From Fibrobacter sp. (GTDB taxonomy: Bacteria > Fibrobacterota > Fibrobacteria > Fibrobacterales > Fibrobacteraceae), in contig JAFWRL010000256.1 in assembly GCA_017520105.1 (NCBI GenBank), positions 1 to 12,408 on the forward strand: 12,408 nucleotides of DNA. Reading direction: 5' to 3'. The first letter of the stretch is position 1, and each line of letters opens with the position of its first letter. This document shows positions 1 to 5,168 of this stretch, piece by piece. The position numbers and the translations under genes were made by a program. The notes beneath the pieces are model-generated. The model saw nothing but the letters and a program-made list of their open reading frames with translations, was not told the origin of the DNA and made no database searches.

Positions 1-1
1 G

Positions 2-286
2 GCCGCCAAGGAAATCGTCCCGTTTGACGACAACCAGACGGCACTCATGGATTTGGACAAGGGCGGAGTCGATGCCGTGTTCCTCGACGAAATCGTCGCG
101 AAGTTCTGGATTGTCTCGAACGCCAAGCAGTACATCGTCTTGGAAGAAGGCCTCTCCGATGAAGTCTATGCTGTGGGCTTCCGCAAGAAGGATCAGGCTC
201 TCCGCGATTCCGTGAACAACGTCCTTGCCGCGATGAAGGCTGACGGCAAGTTCGACGAAATCTCTGCCAAGTGGTTCGGCAAGTAA
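2..286 (+). CDS. Amino-acid ABC transporter substrate-binding protein, C-terminal part (5' truncated by window)
   Basis: The reading frame is open from base 2 to the TAA at 284-286 and gives 94 residues, the last lobe of a periplasmic solute-binding protein. Seen in the sequence: a segment reading MDLDKGGVDAVFLDE, then YAVGFRKKD, and an ending NVLAAMKADGKFDEISAKWFG. These match the end of family-3 (polar amino acid, HisJ/GlnH/FliY-type) binding proteins, where a conserved aspartate precedes the last strand and the protein ends with a 'G.....I..KW.G' helix. The signal peptide and first lobe lie outside the window. The gene is followed after 18 bases by the permease and then the ATPase, the usual operon order. 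It should capture an amino acid in the periplasm and deliver it to the permease; the exact substrate cannot be read from this fragment. An internal ATG at 47 is not a real start because the frame continues upstream with family-like sequence. Confidence 0.88.
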   Translation, partial: AAKEIVPFDDNQTALMDLDKGGVDAVFLDEIVAKFWIVSNAKQYIVLEEGLSDEVYAVGFRKKDQALRDSVNNVLAAMKADGKFDEISAKWFGK

Positions 287-304
287 CGGACGGCGCGCAT
301 TCCC

Positions 305-964
305 ATGTCTGACTTAAATACTTTACTTCCGATTCTCTGGGGCGGCTTCTGCACGACGCTCGCCATTTTCGGGCTCACGCTCCTGTTCTCGATTCCGCTG
401 GGCCTGCTCATTGCGGTCCTCAAGATGAGCAAGTGGCGCGTGGTGCGCTACCCGGTGTCGTTCTACATTTCGGTGATGCGCGGCACTCCCTTGCTGCTCC
501 AGATTGTGGCGATTTACTTTGGCTCCTACTACCTGAGTGAATATGCGGGCGTGGATTTTTCGTTTGACCGCTTCCCGGCGGTAATTGTGGCGTTTTCGAT
601 AAACTATGCGGCCTACTTTGCCGAAATTTTCCGCGGCGGTATCCAGTCCATACCCAAGGGGCAGTACGAGGCGGCCTACATGCTGGGCATGACTCGCACG
701 CAGACGTTCTTCCGCATCATCCTCCCGCAGGTGGTAAAGCGCGTGGTACCCGCTAGCGCCAACGAAGTCATCACCCTGGTGAAGGACACCTCCCTTGCGC
801 AGGTGATTGCGGTGACGGAACTTTTTGCGCTAGCCAAGAAACAGCAGGCCGCCTATGCGAGCATTTACCCGCTGTTCGTGGCGGGCGTATTCTACTATGT
901 GGCGAACCTTTTGCTGAGCGTGCTTTTCGCCTACGTGGAACGCAAGCTCAATTACTATAAGTGA
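305..964 (+). CDS. Amino-acid ABC transporter permease (HisM/GlnP family)
   Basis: This 219-residue inner-membrane permease has about five hydrophobic segments (near residues 8-40, 52-75, 90-108, 165-180 and 188-210). Seen in the sequence: the family motif MRGTPLLLQ at 58-66, and the cytoplasmic EAA loop at about 122-141 (EAAYMLGM, then IILPQ), which docks on the ATPase. Length and motifs fit the His/Glu/Gln/Arg/opine permease family. It sits 18 bases after the binding-protein stop and 8 bases before the preferred ATPase start, so the three genes form one operon. The start is ATG 305; the Shine-Dalgarno before it is weak (GGACGG at 289-294), consistent with translational coupling. Only one permease gene is seen, so the channel is probably a homodimer (inference). 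The substrate is unknown beyond the polar amino-acid class. Confidence 0.92.
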   Translation: MSDLNTLLPILWGGFCTTLAIFGLTLLFSIPLGLLIAVLKMSKWRVVRYPVSFYISVMRGTPLLLQIVAIYFGSYYLSEYAGVDFSFDRFPAVIVAFSINYAAYFAEIFRGGIQSIPKGQYEAAYMLGMTRTQTFFRIILPQVVKRVVPASANEVITLVKDTSLAQVIAVTELFALAKKQQAAYASIYPLFVAGVFYYVANLLLSVLFAYVERKLNYYK

Positions 965-972
965 GGCGTGGA

Positions 973-1767
973 ATGGAAAACGTGAATACATCTTCGCCGA
1001 TTCTCGAAGTCAAGCATTTGAAAAAGTCCTTTGGCGACTTGCATGTGCTCAAGGATATTTCGTTTGACCTGAACGCTGGTGAAGTGCTCTCGATTATCGG
1101 GCCGTCCGGCTCCGGCAAGAGTACGCTCCTCCGTTGCCTCACACAGCTTGAAACGTTTGAAGCGGGCGAGGTGCGAGTCGATGGCAAGGACATGGTGGTG
1201 CCTGGCGTTTCGGCGAAGGGGCCGGCGGTCAAGTACGCTCCGGCGAAAACGCTCCGCGACATTCGCCTATCTACGGGTCTTGTGTTCCAGAACTTCAACT
1301 TGTTCCCGCATCTGACAGTACTCCAGAACCTGACGCTCGCGCCTATCCGTGTGCTCCACGCGTCCCGTGAAGAATCCCGTGCGCTTGGCCTTCGCTTACT
1401 CAAGCAGATGGGTCTTGAAGGCAAGGAAAAAGCTTATCCGTGCGAACTCTCGGGTGGCCAGCAGCAGCGCGTGTCCATTGCCCGTGCGCTGGCGTTAAAA
1501 CCGAAGATTCTCTTCTTCGACGAGCCGACGAGCGCACTCGATCCGGAACTCACAGGCGAAGTCCTGAAAATCATCAAGAAACTCGCCGAAGACAAGATGA
1601 CGATGGTCATTGTGACTCACGAAATGGCGTTTGCCCGCGATGTGGCCGACAAGGTCATCTTCATGGACGGCGGCGTCATCGTGGAACAGGGAACCCCCGA
1701 CCACGTGTTCCGCGAATCTGGCAACGAGCGCTTGGTGCAGTTCCTGAGCAGGTTCACGAACGCTTGA
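973..1767 (+). CDS. Amino-acid ABC transporter ATP-binding protein (GlnQ/HisP family)
   Basis: This 264-residue cytoplasmic ATPase energises the importer encoded just upstream. Visible motifs: Walker A GPSGSGKST from residue 43, Q-loop glutamine about 106 (VFQNFNLFPH), signature LSGGQQQR at 159-166, Walker B ILFFDE at 179-184 with the catalytic glutamate, D-loop SALD, and switch histidine about 216 (VTHEM). Between the first strands and the Q-loop (about 72-98) it carries a roughly 15-residue insertion relative to GlnQ; HisP and ArtP also have extra sequence there, so a basic amino acid is one possible substrate. I prefer ATG 973 because GAGG at 963-966 lies 6 bases upstream. GTG 961 is in frame, would overlap the permease stop as GTGA, and would add four residues, but it lacks a ribosome site. 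No terminator is visible in the 31 bases before the convergent gene. Confidence 0.95.
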   Translation: MENVNTSSPILEVKHLKKSFGDLHVLKDISFDLNAGEVLSIIGPSGSGKSTLLRCLTQLETFEAGEVRVDGKDMVVPGVSAKGPAVKYAPAKTLRDIRLSTGLVFQNFNLFPHLTVLQNLTLAPIRVLHASREESRALGLRLLKQMGLEGKEKAYPCELSGGQQQRVSIARALALKPKILFFDEPTSALDPELTGEVLKIIKKLAEDKMTMVIVTHEMAFARDVADKVIFMDGGVIVEQGTPDHVFRESGNERLVQFLSRFTNA

Positions 1768-1798
1768 TTTATTGCGCCGTCAGGTGCCCACGCGAATT

Positions 1799-2245
1799 TT
1801 ACTTAGGAATAAGGACTCTGCCGTCCGAACAGTATAGGGATGTGAGCGAGCCTTCCGTATAGAGATTGTTCATGTCGCAGGTCTCGGCAATCTTGCCGAT
1901 TCTTTGCCGCACCTCGTTCCAAGCTTCTAGGGTGGCGTCATCGCGCTTGCCCAGGTTATCTTGCAGGTCCTTTGCAATCAGGGCCTGTTCGACGATTTGC
2001 TTTTCGCAGTCGGTATAGTTTTCGTTGGTGAATTTCTCTGTGTCGAATACCGGGTCGCAGTCGTTTGAGTAGTCGTACGGGTCTTCGCCGCCGTATGCGC
2101 AGGCGATAGTCTGTATGGCAATGGAAGAAATGAGCAACTGTGCCCAATATTTACGGATAAAGTTGATGGGATTGCCGGCTCTTGCACCGTTCTCCCAAAA
2201 TATTGAACACGCAAATACGCTGATACGCCTGAATAGTTTTCTCAT
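1799..2245 (-). CDS. Hypothetical exported or membrane-anchored small protein
   Basis: I do not recognise this 148-residue protein. It begins MRKLFRRISVFACSIF, has a second hydrophobic stretch at about 37-50 (LLISSIAIQTIACA), then a hydrophilic acidic and charged tail with four cysteines (about 63, 80, 123 and 139) that could form disulfides outside the cytoplasm. The stretch NFIRKYWAQ plus the second hydrophobic segment looks like a signal peptide or anchor ending near C49, but the residue three before that cysteine is threonine, which does not fit a strict lipobox. The start is ATG 2243-2245 because GAGAGG lies 6 bases upstream; an in-frame ATG at 2249-2251 and a TTG at 2285-2287 are less well placed. 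A TATAAT-like box at 2270-2275 on this strand could drive it. It is convergent with the transporter operon and divergent from the next gene. The function is unknown. Confidence 0.6.
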   Translation of the reverse strand: MRKLFRRISVFACSIFWENGARAGNPINFIRKYWAQLLISSIAIQTIACAYGGEDPYDYSNDCDPVFDTEKFTNENYTDCEKQIVEQALIAKDLQDNLGKRDDATLEAWNEVRQRIGKIAETCDMNNLYTEGSLTSLYCSDGRVLIPK

Positions 2246-2337
2246 AATCATCCTCTCTCGCTTCAATAAATTATAATAAAACCTCAAACAATGGTGGCTT
2301 TTATTTGAAATAGGTTATATTTGCAGAAGGATAAGAT

Positions 2338-3051
2338 ATGAAACTTTTTCGGATTTTCCTGTTTGCGCTGCTTTTTGCGTCAATCGCCTTTGCGGAAGGT
2401 GTCGCTCAAGATAAATCGCATTTCTTGGGCGGGCGTATTGCCTTTGGGTTGGGCTATGCATGGGACAATGAGCCGGTAAAGGGCTCGTTTGGTTCGGCAA
2501 AAGATGGAATCGGGAAGTCGCCTTTGGCGAATTTTGCGGGGATGGGAATAGAATTTGGCGCCTCGTACATGTATCGGCTGAACAGTTTTGTCGGTTTTGT
2601 GGGCGAGGCGGAATTTAAGATGTCTCAATTGCGTTTAGATGATGATGTTTATAGCCTTCCGCCCAAAGAGCCCTCTGGCGACAGGACAAATTTTCTAATG
2701 ACCATATATGGCTTTTCTTTCCCGGTACTGGTTCGTGTCGTGCCTACATCGAAGTTTTATCTAGAAGCGGGAGCCCAGTTTAACCTGAATATTGATGGCG
2801 ATATTTCGTCTGCCGATGACAATGATGATGAGTCCTTTGAATTTGATGTAGAACCGTTCGGATGGTCGCTTGTCTTGGGTGGGGGATTTAACATCGGTCG
2901 GAATCTTTTCCTTGGAATGCGCTTTGTCTTTGACATGACCCGCATCGAAAAGGAGGGAATTGTCGAGATGACAAGAGGGGCCGCCTATCGAGAAGCGTCC
3001 CCGATGAAACTTTGGAGCCTGCAAATTGGTTGTACGGGCTATTTCTTGTAG
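2338..3051 (+). CDS. Outer-membrane beta-barrel protein (PorT/OMP_b-brl-like)
   Basis: This 237-residue protein has a clear Sec signal peptide (MKLFRIFLFALLFASIAFA, cleavage predicted after residue 19), followed by alternating polar and hydrophobic strands rich in glycine and aromatics. Strand-like pieces are GGRIAFGLGYAW, MGIEFGASYMYRL, FSFPVLVRVVP, FYLEAGAQFNLNI, LGGGFNIG, LFLGMRFVFDM and the terminal SLQIGCTGYFL. The pattern suggests a small 8-10 strand barrel of the general outer-membrane beta-barrel domain class; ending in an aliphatic residue rather than phenylalanine is mildly atypical. ATG 2338 is supported by AAGGA at 2327-2331. The next gene is a diverged paralogue (shared P-(V/L)VRV-P, EAG and SLQ blocks), and together they look like a duplicated pair. 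The specific role (porin, adhesion or secretion accessory) cannot be deduced. An acidic surface loop (DDNDDESFEFD) lies near the middle. Confidence 0.75.
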   Translation: MKLFRIFLFALLFASIAFAEGVAQDKSHFLGGRIAFGLGYAWDNEPVKGSFGSAKDGIGKSPLANFAGMGIEFGASYMYRLNSFVGFVGEAEFKMSQLRLDDDVYSLPPKEPSGDRTNFLMTIYGFSFPVLVRVVPTSKFYLEAGAQFNLNIDGDISSADDNDDESFEFDVEPFGWSLVLGGGFNIGRNLFLGMRFVFDMTRIEKEGIVEMTRGAAYREASPMKLWSLQIGCTGYFL

Positions 3052-3157
3052 TTTTCCAGATTTTTTGATTACAACTTCCATAATTTGTTCCTCATTTTTT
3101 GTATTTTATCTCTCAACTAGCAGATTTTATAACATTTCGAGTTGTTTAGGAGTACAA

Positions 3158-4153
3158 ATGAAAAAACTCATTCTCGCGTCCACTATCGCCATGATGTGCC
3201 TCAGTGCAAATGTATTTGCCGAAGATGACGGTTATGGTAACGAAATCCCGGCTGCAAGGCAGGAAGGCACCGTCGATGACGGTTACGGCAACAAACTTCC
3301 TGCAGACGAACCTGAATACAAGACTTATGAAGAGGCCCGTGGTGGTTCGAAAGGCGCTTCTTCGAATAGCGGTGCTGCTTACGGTGGCGCGGCGACTACT
3401 GCCGCGTCTGGCAATCCTTCGGAGCTTACCTACCCAAGCCCTGTATTGAATTTCGGTATTCACTTTGGATTCGGTTTTGGCTTTTTGGCTGGGTATCCGA
3501 CCAATGACTTGTTCACGGAATACATGGGCAAAAAAGAAGACTGGGACAGCTATTCCTTTGATATCGGTCTTGCAGTTAAGTACCGCATCAACGAACTCGT
3601 GACGTTCGCTCCCGAAGTGAATATTGGTGTTGGCTTGTCCTTGAGGGAAATCGGTAGCGGTTATGATTGGATATACAAGGAGTACAAGGTTAATGAAAAC
3701 CGTGCCTTCATTAACTTGAATGTTCCTTTGGTTGTGCGTGTGACTCCTATCCAGCACCTTTTTGTCGAAGCTGGCGGTCGCTTGAACTTTAATTTTGGTA
3801 CAGGTCATTCCGTCGATTACACGGATAAAGACGGCAATTCGCTCATGGTCTATGATTCGAAAAAGGGCGAATATGTCAAGTATAGCGAAGAACTGGATGA
3901 ATGGAAGGTCAATACGTTTATCCCGTCCCTAGTTGCCGGTATTGGAGGCACATTCAGGACTAACAATCACGATATTGAAATCGGCGTCCGCTTTAACTAT
4001 GACTTCGTTGGTCTGGAAAAGGACGACAAGGTGGAGTTCTATGATGAAGAAGCCGGTAAGTTCTTGACGGATGACGATGGCAATAAACTTGTCGTGACCA
4101 ACAGTACCAAGTGGATGTCGCTCCAGTTCTACATCAACTATTTCTTCCTGTAA
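3158..4153 (+). CDS. Outer-membrane beta-barrel protein with N-terminal DDGYGN repeats
   Basis: This 331-residue protein starts at ATG 3158, which has AGGAG at 3148-3152 five bases upstream and opens a good signal peptide (MKKLILASTIAMMCLSANVFA, cleavage after about 21). The open frame reaches back to 3026, but that part covers the end of the previous gene and has no ribosome site. The mature N-terminus carries two copies of DDGYGN(E/K)(I/L)PA at residues 23-32 and 40-49, then a low-complexity Gly/Ala/Ser linker to about residue 85, then a beta-barrel with strands such as FGIHFGFGFGF, VPLVVRVTP, LFVEAGGRLNFNFG and DIEIGVRFNYDF, ending SLQFYINYFFL. The barrel resembles the upstream gene, with longer loops (KDGNSLMVYDSKKGEY and similar). 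It is a likely outer-membrane protein with a short periplasmic or surface leader; function unknown. A strong terminator follows at 4187-4217. Confidence 0.8.
   Translation: MKKLILASTIAMMCLSANVFAEDDGYGNEIPAARQEGTVDDGYGNKLPADEPEYKTYEEARGGSKGASSNSGAAYGGAATTAASGNPSELTYPSPVLNFGIHFGFGFGFLAGYPTNDLFTEYMGKKEDWDSYSFDIGLAVKYRINELVTFAPEVNIGVGLSLREIGSGYDWIYKEYKVNENRAFINLNVPLVVRVTPIQHLFVEAGGRLNFNFGTGHSVDYTDKDGNSLMVYDSKKGEYVKYSEELDEWKVNTFIPSLVAGIGGTFRTNNHDIEIGVRFNYDFVGLEKDDKVEFYDEEAGKFLTDDDGNKLVVTNSTKWMSLQFYINYFFL
3224..3304 (+). repeat. Two-copy DDGYGN coding repeat, 51-bp period
   Basis: Two 30-base segments at 3224-3253 and 3275-3304 encode DDGYGNEIPA and DDGYGNKLPA. They directly follow the predicted signal-peptide cleavage site of the second beta-barrel gene. 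The DNA copies differ mostly at synonymous positions, so the peptide motif appears to be conserved rather than freshly copied. Confidence 0.8.
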
Positions 4154-4186
4154 TTACTGACATTTTTCCTGCATTCGTGTGATTTT

Positions 4187-4217
4187 ATGCCCTCCTTTGT
4201 GGACGGGCATTTTTTTT
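4187..4217 (+). terminator. Rho-independent terminator after the beta-barrel pair
   Basis: ATGCCC at 4187-4192 pairs with GGGCAT at 4205-4210 (6 bp, 12-base loop), followed directly by a run of T through 4217. It lies 33 bases after the stop of the beta-barrel gene and separates it from radC. Confidence 0.8.
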
Positions 4218-4245
4218 ACAAAAAATTTCGGGACAAATCCCAGAA

Positions 4246-4276
4246 AAAAGCGTGTTAATATAGTAGAAACGCTTTT
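4246..4276. promoter_or_regulatory. Inverted repeat around the putative radC promoter
   Basis: AAAAGCG (4246-4252) and CGCTTTT (4270-4276) form a 7-bp inverted repeat with a 17-base spacer. The spacer contains a TAATAT element (4256-4261) that could be a -10 box, and the right arm ends two bases before the AGGAG ribosome site of radC (4279-4283). It could be an operator or a leader hairpin. This is a sequence observation only; the regulatory role is inferred. Confidence 0.35.
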
Positions 4277-4291
4277 ATAGGAGAAAATGTG

Positions 4292-4990
4292 ATGAACCAT
4301 AGTCAGGTCGCTTTGTTGCCGAAGCCCGTATTCAACTTGATGCCGCGCGAAAAACTCGAAAGTTCAGGGGCGAGTTCCCTGAGCAACGAGGAACTGCTTG
4401 CTCTTATCTTGGGAAGTGGCAGTCACGAATGCAGCGTCTTCGAATTGTCACGGCGCCTTTCTGAGTTTTTGTCGATGGAAACGTCGGTCCCTACGCTTGA
4501 ACGCCTTAGGAAAATTCGTGGGCTTGGAAAAGTCAAGGCTGCGCAGATTTTAGCTTGTCTGGAACTGTCCGGCCGCTTTATCTTGAGCGACAAGGCTATT
4601 CCCGTATCGGTGCCGGAGGATATCCTTTCGCGTGTGGCATATATGAAGTACGAGTCGCAAGAGCATTTGGTTGTAATCTCGTTGAATTCGGCGAATTATA
4701 TTGTTCGTATTCACGAACTGACGACGGGACTTGTGAACCAGACTCCTGTGCATCCGCGAGAAGCTTTTGCCATGGCTATAGAAGATAGGGCGGTGTCTGT
4801 CATATTCGTACACAATCATCCGTCGGGTTCGCTGGAGCCGAGTCCGGAAGATATTTCTATCACGCGAGTGCTCTGCGCCGCGGGTAAAATTTTGCAAATT
4901 CCGGTGCTCGATCACATCATAATTGGTAAACGTGGGTTTACAAGCATGTGCCGAATGTTTCCAGATGTTTTCGAAAGTACGTTTTATTGA
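4292..4990 (+). CDS. radC: RadC family protein (JAMM/MPN domain)
   Basis: This 232-residue protein has the normal RadC length. The N-terminal region (about 19-60) contains the PREKLESSGASSLSNEELLA block typical of RadC. A helix-hairpin-helix-like stretch follows (LRKIRGLGKVKAAQILA, about 72-88), then the JAMM domain with E124 as the probable glutamate, H174, H176 and D187 in HNHPSGSLEPSPED, the expected zinc ligands. VHPREAFAMAIEDRA just before the metal motif is also characteristic. RadC proteins are conserved and often linked to mobile or competence functions, but the early claim of a DNA-repair role was not upheld, and their substrate remains unsettled. AGGAG at 4279-4283 lies 8 bases before ATG 4292 and 5 before an adjacent in-frame GTG 4289, so the start could be one codon earlier. 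It is a single gene flanked by a terminator upstream and the ompA promoter region downstream. Confidence 0.95.
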   Translation: MNHSQVALLPKPVFNLMPREKLESSGASSLSNEELLALILGSGSHECSVFELSRRLSEFLSMETSVPTLERLRKIRGLGKVKAAQILACLELSGRFILSDKAIPVSVPEDILSRVAYMKYESQEHLVVISLNSANYIVRIHELTTGLVNQTPVHPREAFAMAIEDRAVSVIFVHNHPSGSLEPSPEDISITRVLCAAGKILQIPVLDHIIIGKRGFTSMCRMFPDVFESTFY

Positions 4991-5041
4991 CGAATTCTTG
5001 TAAAAAAAAAGAAATGAAATGAAAATTTTTCAAAAACTATG

Positions 5042-5047
5042 TATAAT
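5042..5047 (+). promoter_or_regulatory. Possible distal -10 box of the OmpA-family gene
   Basis: A perfect TATAAT sits in very AT-rich DNA 122 bases before the ATG of the OmpA-family gene. No convincing -35 hexamer is seen at the right distance. It would be the upstream member of a tandem promoter pair, or it may be chance in AT-rich sequence. Confidence 0.3.
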
Positions 5048-5117
5048 TTATCAATCTTTTTGCACAAATACGAGTGCGGACTTTTTATTAAAGTGTTATA
5101 TTTTTACTAAACATTAC

Positions 5118-5123
5118 TATAAT
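5118..5123 (+). promoter_or_regulatory. Likely -10 box of the OmpA-family gene
   Basis: A perfect TATAAT lies 45 bases before ATG 5169 and would give a 5' leader of roughly 40 bases containing the strong AAGGAG ribosome site at 5158-5163. The -35 region is weak (TGTTAT near 5094-5099). The whole 4991-5130 stretch is AT-rich, as expected upstream of a highly expressed gene. Confidence 0.5.
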
Positions 5124-5168
5124 ATAAGGAACTTTCCATTTACGGTTGGTTCAAAACAAGGAGACTCT

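Noticed and set aside
948..1424. A 158-codon minus-strand open frame opposite the ABC ATPase
   Set aside because: The plus-strand gene has every ATPase motif in order. The antisense product has no recognisable feature or ribosome site.
3026..3157. Upstream extension of the second beta-barrel gene to 3026
   Set aside because: It would overlap the end of the previous gene, has no ribosome site, and would bury the clear signal peptide starting at 3158.
5019..5168. Upstream extension of the OmpA-family gene to ATG 5019
   Set aside because: This region is AT-rich promoter DNA. The signal peptide and AAGGAG ribosome site fix the start at 5169.
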